Source: an uncultured Bacteroidales bacterium | GTDB lineage: Bacteria > Bacteroidota > Bacteroidia > Bacteroidales > UBA4417 | DNA length: 64,000 nucleotides | NCBI GenBank assembly: GCA_903879715.1 | Contig: CAIRMR010000173.1 | Location: forward strand, 27,524-91,523 | Direction of reading: 5' to 3' | Shown: positions 25,710-36,878 of the stretch, in pieces | How positions within the stretch are numbered: the stretch's first letter is position 1 | How the letters are laid out: each line of letters opens with the position of its first letter | Notes under the pieces: model-generated | Seen by the model: the letters and a program-made list of their open reading frames with translations, nothing else | What the model was told of the DNA's origin: nothing | Databases searched by the model: none | Made by a program: the position numbers and the translations under genes

Positions 25710-28700
25710 ATGAAAATAAAACTATTCACTCGCAAGCAAAATTTCCAGACGATATTGGGTATCGCTGTTTTACTTGTTTTAACGGGGATTAGTAAGTTGG
25801 GGTGGGGACAGACTGTGGGCGATTACCAAACGAGAGCTTCTGGTTCCTGGAATGCTAATACAACCTGGCAAATGTGGAATGGTGTGGGTTGGGTTAATTG
25901 TGTTGCAGGTGATTACCCTGGTGCTTCCTCTGGAGCAGGTATAGTTACAATAACCAACAGCAGAAACGTTACAATAACAGCAAATGTACCAAACACTATC
26001 AGTTCACTAACAATTCCTGGCGGAAACCAAATTTCCGGTATTTCATTTTCCGGTACAAACTCTTTAACAGTTACCAATGCAACTGCAATTACATCAAATT
26101 CAGTTAATGACTATAAAAGAATAATTGTTAATGCAGGAAATTTTACCACAGGTTCTTTAGTCACAATTTCAGGAGGAGACACACAAGATGCGTATCTGGA
26201 AATTTCAACAGGAACTGTAACTGTGTTAGGAAATATTACATTAAATGCTGCATCTAACCTTAGAAACTATATATTATTTACGGGTGCCGGCACTTTGAAT
26301 ATCGGCGGGAGCATGAGCGGTGGGGGCATAACCAGCACTGCTGGAGGAGGAACCAATCCCACTTCCGGTACAGTAAACTATTATGGCAGCAGTGCTCAGA
26401 ATGTAGGCGCTTACACCTACTTTAACATTACACTATCAGGAGGAAATACCAAAAGTATTCAGGGAACCACAACAATAACTAATATCCTGGATATCCAGCA
26501 AGGCGCTCTGAATATTAACGGAAATACGCTAAACATTGCAGGCCCTGTTACCCGGGGAGGTCTGAGTGCAGGCACAATAACGGGTAGCTCAACCAGTAAT
26601 CTAAATATAACTGGTATCGGAGTATTCAACGACTTTTATTTTACCAATGCAACTGAGAACTTACTTAACCTAACTTTAAACAGAGTCGGAGCCAACATTA
26701 ATTTAGGCTCTGATTTAACCCTTGCCGGCACATTGGCTCTCACAAACGGAATAATTACGGCAACAGGCAAAACAATCAGCCTTGCCAGTAATGCTGCCGC
26801 TTCGTTATCTGCCGGTTTAGGAAGCTATATTAGTGGTAGTTTATCAAGGGCAATGGCAAATGGCGGCGGCATATATATTTTCCCGCTTGGAGCTTCTTCC
26901 TGTGGTTCTCATTGGCTTACTCTTTCGGCAGTATCAGGTACTTCTACAACAAAAGTATCTTTCGCCTGCACCGGAGCTACAACCGGAGATGCAACCATTG
27001 ACTCTCCTCTTCCAATAAATATTAACTGGCATATAGAGAAAGTCAGCGGTACTTTTACGGATGCTGCGGTAAAGCTAGACGGCAGCGAAATAGATTTCAC
27101 CAGTGTTGTAGCACAATCTGCATCACAAACGGGACCATACTCAAAAGTAACATCAGTCCCTGCAGCAGGAAGTATAACCGCTGCAAGCATTGGAACAGTG
27201 ACAACCGATAAATGGCTGGCTATCGGAACATCTACTTTAAAAACATACTATGCTTACCAAACAGGCGGTTGGAATACTCCTGTAACATGGACCTTAGACC
27301 CAAGCGGAACTACCCAGGTAGGTTCCTCAATTCCCAGAGATAATGATTTTGTAATTATTTTACCCGGGCGTACAGTTACATTACCGTCAAATATTGCAAC
27401 TTCAGGACTTGATATAAGTATTGAAGAAGGCGGTTTTTTAGATCTTTCAAGCTATCAGTTTATATCCGGACTATCAAAGCTAAGCGGCCAAGGCACTTTA
27501 GCCATTTCTTCCAATATATTTCCAACACCTATTACAACCAATACTTTTATCAATGCAGGCGGCGGAACTACCGAATATAGAACATCAATCAATTTGCCAT
27601 CGCAGTCTACTTATAATAATCTTACAATTAATGCGAGTGGAATAACCGTAACACAAACCATGGATCTTTTGCTGAATGGAAACCTGCTCGTAAAAAACGG
27701 TACATTCAGGATTAACGATAATACGGCCCGAAGGTTGCATCTTACAGTTAACAAAGATGTTACTGTTAACACAGGTGCTTTTATAACTGTAGGTACAGGT
27801 GCAACTAACACAACGACTAATCCTTTAAATATAATAGGGGGAACTGCGCCATTTATCGACTATTATGATCAGCAATCGCACCGGATAGTATTAAATGGCA
27901 ATTTCACCAACAATGGAACGGTACGTTTTACAAACCTGACCTATCCTGTTTTTAATGCATTTCCTCCTACAACATCAGGTACAACAACAGGATTTGCAAC
28001 TGTTTATTTCCAAGGGGCTTCCGATAATACCCTACTCTGTGCCGGAACAACCGACTTTTATAATTTAGTTCTTGATAAGGGGATTGATCAGACTTTCAAA
28101 TTAACCATTTATACATCGGGTTCATCGTATGCCAACTTTCGTTTGTTTGGGGCTAATGTGGCAGGTGGCGACGGGGGTGGAATCAATCCTAATCTGAAAA
28201 AAGCCTTGTGGATACGAACGGGTACATTAGTTTTAGAAGGTTTAACTATGATTCCTTCACTCACTGAAGGAAATGCTTCAGAGGGAGGAGCAACCCCGAA
28301 TTCAGACTTTTATATTCCAGCAAATGGCGCACTAATACTCAATGGAACGGATGTAGTAGTTTTAACAACAGCCGACGATTATCGTGAAGTAAATCTGGCA
28401 TACGCAACTGCTGCACCAAACAGTGTGTCCATGGGAATTACAGCTGGCGCAACGGGATGTGCACTTTCACTGTACGGCAAACTACAAGTTGACAACGGCT
28501 ATCTTTCGACCCGTGAATCGGGAGGTATTATCACATCAAGTGTTTCACCTGGTCAGTTTATCCTTAACAATGGTACTGTTGATGCAAAGCAATTCCTGGG
28601 ATCTACGGGATCTGCTTCCTACCAGCAAAATGGAGGGGGGTTAATTCTCAGGGGGCGTTTTCAGCGCACATTTGTCTACAGCTCTGTTGCAAATTTAACC

Positions 28701-31700
28701 GATGTTTCCTCTTCTACTTTAAGTAATGTGAGAGCAACAAGTGGTATTTCGGCTACATTCGGAACCTTTAACATGAACAACACAAGCAACGTTTTTGCTA
28801 TGTCGGGCGGAACAATACGCATTTACGATGTTTGTGGCGATGGAACAAGTGCCGCGCAGCAAAAAGCTTTTGATGTTTTATCATCTACTTCAAACAGTAA
28901 TGTTACAGGAGGAACAATCGAAATGATGCCTGTCACAGGTTCGGCACCTGCCACGGATTCACCATTTTTCCTGATTACTTCAAACGCGAAGCTGGGTAAT
29001 TTAATTATTAACCGTAGCAGCAGCACTTCGGTTGTACAGTTAAATACCTACCCATTGGTATTACTCAATAATCTCACACTCACTTCAGGATCATTGTCGG
29101 CAAATAATATTGATGTTACTGTTGCCGGTAACATTACCATTCAAAATGGAACAACCTATACAACCGGAACTAATACTACTATCTTAAATGGTTTATCAAC
29201 TCAAACATTTACAGTAAACCTGGCAACGGCCTTTTCATTAAACATACTTTCCATTGACAAACCTGCTGGAAGTATCGTAAACTTTGCGGGGACGCAAACT
29301 GTTATCAATATTAATGACAATTTCATGTTGGCACTAGGAACACTTAACGACAACGGCAATACAATTAATGTCTACAAAAATGTGTTCAATTCAGGTTTGC
29401 ATGCAGGCACAGGTAAAATTGCATTTGTTGGCACAACAGCTCAGACTATTGATGGAAATGGAATTTTCAACAATGTGGAATTAAATAACAATACAGCTGT
29501 AACTGCTCCAGTGTCGTTGACCGCAAACATGACAATTAATGGGGTGCTCACTTTTTCGCGGGATAAACTCTTTAACATCGGAATCTATAATCTAACGCTG
29601 AATTCATCTGCTTCAATAGTAAATGGCAGTTCAACACGATATGTCCAGACATCCGGCAATTCAGGCGATGGGGGTCTTACAAAAGTATTTTCAGCAACCA
29701 CTGCTTTTATTTTCCCGGTAGGAGCACCTTCGACAAGTCACGTTGGGATTCCTAAATGGACCCCGGCAACCATAGGGTTTAACACTGCCCCTACTACCTT
29801 CGGTTCCATAACCGTAATCCCTGTTGGGTACGAACATCCGGCTACTACGGTTAATAATCAAAGTTTATCTTATTTCTGGAGAGTAAAATCTACCGGTTTC
29901 GTTGGAATTCCTATCAATTCCGTGACCCATACATTTACTTATGAGCAAACGGATGTAGCAGGCATTGAAACCAATTATATTCCTTCTGTATATAACCAGA
30001 CAGCCTATACCTGGAATAATGGAATAGCTGCAAATATTAACACAGTAACTAATACGATTAGTGATTGGTTATCACCTACTAACAGTACTAATTTTCTGGA
30101 TGGAGATTATACAGCAGGAGATAATATTACTGGTGGAGGCACCTTTGGATCGCCGCGAAAATTTTTCAGTATAGCCAGCGCTGCATGGAATGTAAATACA
30201 ACCTGGTCATATACATCAGGAGGTACATCAGTTCCAGCCGGAACAACAGAAGAAGTCAATTATCCCGGGCCCAATAGTATTGTAATTATTGAAAACAATA
30301 AAACGGTCACACTAACGGCGAACCAAAGATGTGCCAGTCTTCAAATTGCAGCAGGGTCTGTACTCGATATCTACACATATTCCGGTAGTGTTTTTAGTAT
30401 GGTGTTAAATCATCCTTCCGGGAATGGCCTTTTTAGGGTAACTACTGCTGTAACTGTTGCCAATGTGCCGAAATTATTTTCATTCCCAAATAACAGCGAC
30501 TTTTCAGATTTCAATAACAACCAGGGAACCACTGAGTTCTATGATATTGATGGTGCTGTTGGTGCCCTTTATATATTACCTTCGAATGTAACAACATATG
30601 GTAATCTTATGGTCACAGCTAAAGGCGGGGACAATATCGTTCTGCCGAATAATACTTTAACAACTATCAACGGCAATTTAACCTGTGGCGGTGATAATAC
30701 GCAAGCCTGGATCACAATGAGTTGGAATACAACCGGAAGTCCATATTATTCAGGAACTTATAACCCAACTGTTGAAAAAACCGTACATGTAACAGGAGAT
30801 ATGTTTATCAATAATGGTACCTTTCTATTTCTGGATGATCAGGCACCACAACATTTAATTGTTGATGGAAATGTTACAATTGCACCGACTGCCGTTTTTG
30901 ATACTTACAATAACTACCCTATTAACAATGGCACTGCTGTCAGATTAAATTCTTTTACTATTGGTGGTAGTTTTATTAATAACAGTAATGTTAACCCCAG
31001 TGCAAGGTTTATTAATGGAAATAATTATGTAAATCTGACATTTTGGGGAAACACTAACGAATTAATTACGAGCACAGGTGGCGCAGCGCCCAATACCATT
31101 TTCAATAATGTTACCATCAACAAAGGAAAATCACAGGCTACAACTCTCACTTGTGATATTGGAGGCACTCTCTCAACACCAACTGACAACTGGCTGACAT
31201 TGCAGAACGGCACTTTTAAGTATATGCGTAACGTGAATACAGATTTCACGGTTAGTACTGTTACTCCATTTACAATTCCTGTTACTGCAGCCTTCCATTC
31301 GGAATATACGACTGCGAATAAAATACTTTTTGCAAATAGTGCGTCCAATACCAACGATGTATTTTTAAATGGAAAGCTAAAGGTGGTTTGGGGGAATGTC
31401 TATATCGGACCAACAAACAACATTACAAACAATAATAACGATATTGAGTACTCAGGAAGCGGCGCATCCGAAATTGAAATCACGGGTGGCAACCTCTTCG
31501 TAAATGGCCAGATAAGACAGAATGCTTCTTCAACCGCAGGAATACTAACGTATAAGCAGTCTGGAGGAAATGTTACTATTAACGGAAATGCGGCTAATAC
31601 TACCAATGCAAAACTCGAAATCTTAAATTCAGGCGAGTTCACCATGTCGGCTGGTACGTTAACAATTTTAAGGGGCGGTGGAGGAAGCAGTTTTGGGGAT

Positions 31701-34700
31701 TTATTCCTTCGCCCCGCTACAGGTTCGGTTACCGGAGGGGATATCATATTTAGCAATAATTTAAGTGGTAACAACCAGCAATATCTTTTGGATGCAACCC
31801 TACCGTTAAACAACCTTATAATTACCGGCCAAACCATTGCAACCGTTTCATCAGCAACCGTAAAGCTAATGGTGAATCCGCTGGTTTTAAACGGAAATCT
31901 TACCCTTACCAATTCGCAAAGTATATTAGATGTTAATTCAGTTTACAATTTACCCCTTACTGTAAAAGGTGACTTCACAAATAATGGTATATATAACCAT
32001 TATAATAACCTTACCAATTTCAGCGGAGGTACTCAGACACTATCAGGCACTGCTGCTACCGATTTCTACGATTTGAATGTCAACCCGGTAACTAAATTAA
32101 CACTTAGCAAAGATGTAACTGTTTTTGACGATTTAATCTTAGGGAATGGTACTTTAGAGTGTACTACCTTTCTGGTAAATGTAAAAGGCAATATAACAAA
32201 TAATGCTACATATACTAATTCCAATACCACCAGTGGAGTTATACTAAATGGGAGTTCGTTGCAGCGCTTATCAGGAACCGGCACATTCGGTCAGCTGGAA
32301 TTAAATAATACTGCAGGTGCTGTAATAGAAAACAGCATAACCTTAACTAAAGACCTGGTTCTCAATAATGGCATTTTCGATATAACTGAATACTTGTTGA
32401 CATTAGGGCAAAACAGCAGTATTGTACCTAAAGGAACCGCTTTCAGTACCACAAAAATGATAACTTCTGATGGTGTATGGAGTAACGTGGGAATCATGAA
32501 AGTATTTGGAACTCCGTTAGCTACCACTTTTATCTATCCATTGGGAACTCCCGGTAAATATACACCAGCTGTATTTACCATAACAGCCAATGGGGCAGTA
32601 GGTTCTATACGTGTTAATAATATAAATAGCCGGCATCCGGCAGTTATAGATCCGGCAAATGTTTTGAAATATTACTGGGAAACTGAAAGCATCGGGATTT
32701 CAGGTTTCTCAGGCAATTTGATGCTGTATTATTATGCAAGTGACGTTGCAGGTGGTCCTGAAAGCAGTTACATCGCGGCTCAATTGCTTACACCCGGCAC
32801 CAACTGGAGTAAGGCAGCTACAGGACCGGGAACAGACAATGTGAATGAGACTAATCATACTATCACTTTTAATTACAATAATTCGAGCAATCTGACAGGC
32901 CAATATACTGCCGGAAATGATGCAGCAATACCTACTATTGTGCCTCAATACACCAGTAATAGGGATGGAAACTGGACTGATAATACTATTTGGGACTATT
33001 CGGGCCCATTACCTGCTTATCCTTGTCCGGTTGGCGGCCCTAACGGATTTATTGTAACAGTAGATCATGTGGTTACAGCCAATGCAAATTATTGTTTTGC
33101 TTATAAAACAACCATAAACAACAAACTCAAAGCTGTATCTCCCTATTATGGCCATAACTTTGGATCAGTCTACGGCGATGGCACTTTATACCTCGAAAGC
33201 TTCGTTTTCCCTGCCGGAAGGTACTCTGCATTTATTGATTGCGCAGGCAACAGCACTATTGAATATGGCGGTACCGGCAATTATGATATTAATGCAACTC
33301 TTTATTCCTCCACTCCCCGCATACTGTTATCCGGTACAGGAACCCGAATATTGCCCGATAAGGACCTGATCATCTGCAAACAATTGAAGATAGATGATGG
33401 GAATTTAGGTTCACTCACTTTAGACAACAGCATTAATAACCGCAAGCTTACTATTAATGGAACTTTTGAACGATATAACAACGGAATATTTAATTGCGGA
33501 ACAGGTTCAACAGCTGTGGTATCTTTCGAAGGTTCAGTTGCCCAAACTTTAGGTGGCCCGCTCGGTAATTTTTCAGGGACCAGCGCTTTTAATGATTTTG
33601 AGATAAACAATATCTCCGGGCTTTCAATAAACACCAATGGAAATGTAGAAGTAAATGGTAATTTGCTGCTCACCAACGGAATAATATCCACTACAAGCAC
33701 GAATAAACTAACAGTTACCAACTTTTCTGTTTCATGTGTGATACCAAATGGCGGGAGTGCAACTTCTTATATTGACGGGCCGTTTATTAAAAAACTAAAC
33801 CAGGGAGATCCCCTTTTCAAATTTCCTGTAGGTAAGAAAGCTTTTGGATTGGGTAACAATTTATCGTTGCGGGCAACTCAAACTGGCACACTATTATGGG
33901 TTGTTGAATATTTTAATCCTAACATTTATCCAAGTTTTTCTGCACCATTAACTGCTGTAAATACAAAAGAATATTGGAATGTCAGCGGTGTTCCAGGTAC
34001 GAGTCAGGCATATATAGATATGAGCTGGAATAATGAAAGTGATTTAACTCCTTTGATGACACAAAATGGACTATCGGATATGCGGGTTGCAGAGCATAAT
34101 GGAACGGACTGGATTGAAATAGCATCAGAAACCGTTAGTGGAAGTGATAATTATAATGGAAGTGTTGAAACATCAAACCGCACCATAATTCAATCCGGTT
34201 CAAGAAACTATACTGTTGCCTGTGTAAATACACCCAAGCCAAGAATAAAAATGTCTCCTTCAGGTGCTGTTTGCGGTACTGGTGGCATACCTGTAATCTT
34301 AACAACGACTCTCCCAATTGTTGCGCCATATACAATTGATTATTCCGAGAATGGAGTCGCAAAATCAATTTCTCCGGCCTCCTTTCCAGCTACAATACCT
34401 ACTCTGGCTGCAGGCGGAGTATATCAATTAACCGGGTTTACGTATAACTATCCTGTCGGCTCATTACAAACCGGTGTATTTGACAAAACCCCGGTTACCA
34501 CTTTTGCTATACCAACTACCTCAGCAGCTGGTATTGATCAATCTCTTTGCGGAGCAACAAGTGCGACTTTAGCCGCGAATACACCAATTTCGGGTATTGG
34601 ATTATGGAGCATTGTTAGCGGCTCAGGAGGAACTGTAGTAACTCCAACAATACCCTCAAGTTTGTTCGACGGAACAAATGGCTCAACATACGTTCTGCGT

Positions 34701-36878
34701 TGGACTATCAGCAATGGAGCATGTATTTCTTCGGATGATGTTACAATTTCATTCCCCCTTTTAGCGGCACAACCATCCGGATTTACAGTAAGTTCACTGA
34801 CAGTTTGCCAGGGAAGCACAGGAGTTATATATTCGGTTCCCAACGATCCGTCAGTAACTTATAATTGGAGTTACAGTGGTACCGGAGCTACAATAAATGG
34901 TACGTCAAACTCAGTAACTGTCGATTATAATACCACTGCAACAGCAGGCAATCTGAGTGTTACTGCTACCAATAGTTGTAATACAAGTGCAGCAAGGAAC
35001 ATTGCAATTTCAGTGAATTTAGTAGGTCAATGGTTAGGTGGGACATCTGGCTCCTTAAACGATTGGAATACAGCATCCAACTGGTCATGTGGCTATATCC
35101 CTGACCTGACCGTAAATGTTCAGGTTCCAAATGTCCTCAATAAACCAATACTCAGCACTGGAGCAATCGGAGCAGTTAAGGATATAGTGATAGCTGCCGG
35201 TTCATCCGTGACGATTACAGGCAACACACTCCAAATTGCAGGAGGTATAACAAATAGCGGAACTTTCACTACCACAGCAGGAACCATTGAAATGAAAGGG
35301 ACTTCAGCACAAACTATTGACGCAAATGTATTTGCAGGCAATTCCATTGAAGGATTGAGAGTCAATAATCCGGCAGGGGTTACATTGCAAGGCCCGCTTA
35401 ACGTCACAGGAGTAGTGAATGCAATTAGTGGTAACCTAATTTCGAGTGGGAATTTAACACTCATTTCTTCAGTAACACAAACTGCGCTTATTGATGGTAC
35501 AGGCACCGGAGCAATTACAGGTAATGTAACCATGCAACGTTATCTGCCCTCAGGCTATGGATACAAATACCTGAGTTCACCTTTCCAGGCAGCTACGGTT
35601 AACGAACTTGCCGATGATGTTGACCTCCTGGCTTCGTTTCCAAACCTGTATGTTTATGACGAAGACAATCACAGAGATTCATCCGGCGTTTCTATTTATA
35701 CAACAGGCTGGACAACGTATGTAACAACTACGAATCTTTTATTACCAATGAAAGGTTACGCTGCCAATCTTGGTAGTTCGGCAGCTGCTAAAACTGTTGC
35801 CATTACGGGAGTAGTTAACAACAATATTGCCACTACACAAACTCTTTATAACCACAACAGGTCTTTTACATTAGGATTTAACCTGGCAGGAAATCCATAC
35901 CCATCCCCTATCGACTGGAATGCATCTGCTGGCTGGACAAAAACGAATATTGACAATGCTTTGTACTTTTTTGATAATGGTACAACAAATCAGTATACCG
36001 GCTCATATAGTACCTATGTGAACGGAGTATCCAGTAATAGCATTGCCGGAAATATCGTGTCTTCGATGCAGGGATTTTTTATCCATGTTTCCGATGGAAC
36101 ATTCCCTGTAACTGCCTCATTAGGAATGGACAACCGCGTGCGGGTTAACAACTTGACACCAGCATTCCACAAATCGTCTTACGAATCGCTCCAACCCCTT
36201 GTACGGATAAATGCAGCTTTCGAAAACGCAAAATTATCAGATCCGGCTGTTTTATATTTTGACGATCTGGCCTTAACTTCATTCGATAAACAGTTAGATG
36301 CGTTAAAACTGCTGAACACCGATGAGAGTGTACCTAACTTATATGCTGTTACACCAAACTCCGAAAGACTTTCAATCAGTGCAATACCCTATCCGGTTGA
36401 TAGTATAAGTAAATATCCACTGGGCATAAAAACAGAGAAAGAGGATTGGGTTCTGATGTCAGCTTCACAAATTGAGAACCTCCCTGCCGGGCTCCGGGTA
36501 TACCTTAGCGACGAGGCAACCAGGCTGGTGCAGGATCTGCAAAAAAATCCTCAGTATCGTGTTCATTTGAATAGCGGCACTATTGAAAATCGGTTCTCAT
36601 TGCTTTTCAGTGAAAAAGACCTTGCCAATTCTGTTCCGGGTGAGGATACATTTTATGGATACATTTCAAATGGCAAACTTAATGTTTTTGTAAATCTAGC
36701 CACAGGCGACAAAGCTCAGCTGGTTATCAGTAATGTGCTTGGACAGGTTATGCTCAGAGACGATAATTTTAAAGATGGGTCCTATGAGATCGACCAATTT
36801 CTTCCATCTGCTATGTATATTATAACTCTATATTCAGAAAAAGGAATGACTTCAAAGAAAATCTATATCCCAAAATGA
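25710..36878 (+). CDS. Giant T9SS-sorted beta-repeat surface protein
   Basis: A 3722-aa secreted protein. The signal peptide ends KLGWGQ. The body is a long series of beta-strand repeats of the type 'NGNLTLTSGTL...' typical of beta-helical adhesins. At least five blocks start with a Trp motif: SGSWNANTTW (about 38), GGWNTPVTW (about 515), AAWNVNTTW (about 1488), GNWTDNTIW (about 2417) and LNDWNTASNW (about 3114). An Ig/PKD-like segment with CQGSTGVIYSVP lies near 3035. The last about 80 residues form a type A T9SS sorting domain (ISNVLGQVMLRD, MYIITLYSEKGMTSKKIYIPK), so it should cross the outer membrane by T9SS and be anchored at the surface. Its stop overlaps the next ATG. Probably an adhesin or scaffold; the ligand is unknown. 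Confidence 0.85.
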   Translation: MKIKLFTRKQNFQTILGIAVLLVLTGISKLGWGQTVGDYQTRASGSWNANTTWQMWNGVGWVNCVAGDYPGASSGAGIVTITNSRNVTITANVPNTISSLTIPGGNQISGISFSGTNSLTVTNATAITSNSVNDYKRIIVNAGNFTTGSLVTISGGDTQDAYLEISTGTVTVLGNITLNAASNLRNYILFTGAGTLNIGGSMSGGGITSTAGGGTNPTSGTVNYYGSSAQNVGAYTYFNITLSGGNTKSIQGTTTITNILDIQQGALNINGNTLNIAGPVTRGGLSAGTITGSSTSNLNITGIGVFNDFYFTNATENLLNLTLNRVGANINLGSDLTLAGTLALTNGIITATGKTISLASNAAASLSAGLGSYISGSLSRAMANGGGIYIFPLGASSCGSHWLTLSAVSGTSTTKVSFACTGATTGDATIDSPLPININWHIEKVSGTFTDAAVKLDGSEIDFTSVVAQSASQTGPYSKVTSVPAAGSITAASIGTVTTDKWLAIGTSTLKTYYAYQTGGWNTPVTWTLDPSGTTQVGSSIPRDNDFVIILPGRTVTLPSNIATSGLDISIEEGGFLDLSSYQFISGLSKLSGQGTLAISSNIFPTPITTNTFINAGGGTTEYRTSINLPSQSTYNNLTINASGITVTQTMDLLLNGNLLVKNGTFRINDNTARRLHLTVNKDVTVNTGAFITVGTGATNTTTNPLNIIGGTAPFIDYYDQQSHRIVLNGNFTNNGTVRFTNLTYPVFNAFPPTTSGTTTGFATVYFQGASDNTLLCAGTTDFYNLVLDKGIDQTFKLTIYTSGSSYANFRLFGANVAGGDGGGINPNLKKALWIRTGTLVLEGLTMIPSLTEGNASEGGATPNSDFYIPANGALILNGTDVVVLTTADDYREVNLAYATAAPNSVSMGITAGATGCALSLYGKLQVDNGYLSTRESGGIITSSVSPGQFILNNGTVDAKQFLGSTGSASYQQNGGGLILRGRFQRTFVYSSVANLTDVSSSTLSNVRATSGISATFGTFNMNNTSNVFAMSGGTIRIYDVCGDGTSAAQQKAFDVLSSTSNSNVTGGTIEMMPVTGSAPATDSPFFLITSNAKLGNLIINRSSSTSVVQLNTYPLVLLNNLTLTSGSLSANNIDVTVAGNITIQNGTTYTTGTNTTILNGLSTQTFTVNLATAFSLNILSIDKPAGSIVNFAGTQTVININDNFMLALGTLNDNGNTINVYKNVFNSGLHAGTGKIAFVGTTAQTIDGNGIFNNVELNNNTAVTAPVSLTANMTINGVLTFSRDKLFNIGIYNLTLNSSASIVNGSSTRYVQTSGNSGDGGLTKVFSATTAFIFPVGAPSTSHVGIPKWTPATIGFNTAPTTFGSITVIPVGYEHPATTVNNQSLSYFWRVKSTGFVGIPINSVTHTFTYEQTDVAGIETNYIPSVYNQTAYTWNNGIAANINTVTNTISDWLSPTNSTNFLDGDYTAGDNITGGGTFGSPRKFFSIASAAWNVNTTWSYTSGGTSVPAGTTEEVNYPGPNSIVIIENNKTVTLTANQRCASLQIAAGSVLDIYTYSGSVFSMVLNHPSGNGLFRVTTAVTVANVPKLFSFPNNSDFSDFNNNQGTTEFYDIDGAVGALYILPSNVTTYGNLMVTAKGGDNIVLPNNTLTTINGNLTCGGDNTQAWITMSWNTTGSPYYSGTYNPTVEKTVHVTGDMFINNGTFLFLDDQAPQHLIVDGNVTIAPTAVFDTYNNYPINNGTAVRLNSFTIGGSFINNSNVNPSARFINGNNYVNLTFWGNTNELITSTGGAAPNTIFNNVTINKGKSQATTLTCDIGGTLSTPTDNWLTLQNGTFKYMRNVNTDFTVSTVTPFTIPVTAAFHSEYTTANKILFANSASNTNDVFLNGKLKVVWGNVYIGPTNNITNNNNDIEYSGSGASEIEITGGNLFVNGQIRQNASSTAGILTYKQSGGNVTINGNAANTTNAKLEILNSGEFTMSAGTLTILRGGGGSSFGDLFLRPATGSVTGGDIIFSNNLSGNNQQYLLDATLPLNNLIITGQTIATVSSATVKLMVNPLVLNGNLTLTNSQSILDVNSVYNLPLTVKGDFTNNGIYNHYNNLTNFSGGTQTLSGTAATDFYDLNVNPVTKLTLSKDVTVFDDLILGNGTLECTTFLVNVKGNITNNATYTNSNTTSGVILNGSSLQRLSGTGTFGQLELNNTAGAVIENSITLTKDLVLNNGIFDITEYLLTLGQNSSIVPKGTAFSTTKMITSDGVWSNVGIMKVFGTPLATTFIYPLGTPGKYTPAVFTITANGAVGSIRVNNINSRHPAVIDPANVLKYYWETESIGISGFSGNLMLYYYASDVAGGPESSYIAAQLLTPGTNWSKAATGPGTDNVNETNHTITFNYNNSSNLTGQYTAGNDAAIPTIVPQYTSNRDGNWTDNTIWDYSGPLPAYPCPVGGPNGFIVTVDHVVTANANYCFAYKTTINNKLKAVSPYYGHNFGSVYGDGTLYLESFVFPAGRYSAFIDCAGNSTIEYGGTGNYDINATLYSSTPRILLSGTGTRILPDKDLIICKQLKIDDGNLGSLTLDNSINNRKLTINGTFERYNNGIFNCGTGSTAVVSFEGSVAQTLGGPLGNFSGTSAFNDFEINNISGLSINTNGNVEVNGNLLLTNGIISTTSTNKLTVTNFSVSCVIPNGGSATSYIDGPFIKKLNQGDPLFKFPVGKKAFGLGNNLSLRATQTGTLLWVVEYFNPNIYPSFSAPLTAVNTKEYWNVSGVPGTSQAYIDMSWNNESDLTPLMTQNGLSDMRVAEHNGTDWIEIASETVSGSDNYNGSVETSNRTIIQSGSRNYTVACVNTPKPRIKMSPSGAVCGTGGIPVILTTTLPIVAPYTIDYSENGVAKSISPASFPATIPTLAAGGVYQLTGFTYNYPVGSLQTGVFDKTPVTTFAIPTTSAAGIDQSLCGATSATLAANTPISGIGLWSIVSGSGGTVVTPTIPSSLFDGTNGSTYVLRWTISNGACISSDDVTISFPLLAAQPSGFTVSSLTVCQGSTGVIYSVPNDPSVTYNWSYSGTGATINGTSNSVTVDYNTTATAGNLSVTATNSCNTSAARNIAISVNLVGQWLGGTSGSLNDWNTASNWSCGYIPDLTVNVQVPNVLNKPILSTGAIGAVKDIVIAAGSSVTITGNTLQIAGGITNSGTFTTTAGTIEMKGTSAQTIDANVFAGNSIEGLRVNNPAGVTLQGPLNVTGVVNAISGNLISSGNLTLISSVTQTALIDGTGTGAITGNVTMQRYLPSGYGYKYLSSPFQAATVNELADDVDLLASFPNLYVYDEDNHRDSSGVSIYTTGWTTYVTTTNLLLPMKGYAANLGSSAAAKTVAITGVVNNNIATTQTLYNHNRSFTLGFNLAGNPYPSPIDWNASAGWTKTNIDNALYFFDNGTTNQYTGSYSTYVNGVSSNSIAGNIVSSMQGFFIHVSDGTFPVTASLGMDNRVRVNNLTPAFHKSSYESLQPLVRINAAFENAKLSDPAVLYFDDLALTSFDKQLDALKLLNTDESVPNLYAVTPNSERLSISAIPYPVDSISKYPLGIKTEKEDWVLMSASQIENLPAGLRVYLSDEATRLVQDLQKNPQYRVHLNSGTIENRFSLLFSEKDLANSVPGEDTFYGYISNGKLNVFVNLATGDKAQLVISNVLGQVMLRDDNFKDGSYEIDQFLPSAMYIITLYSEKGMTSKKIYIPK

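Noticed and set aside
31400..31912. 170-codon open frame opposite the giant gene
   Set aside because: Antisense to repetitive coding DNA of the giant protein; several such frames occur there simply because of its repeated composition.
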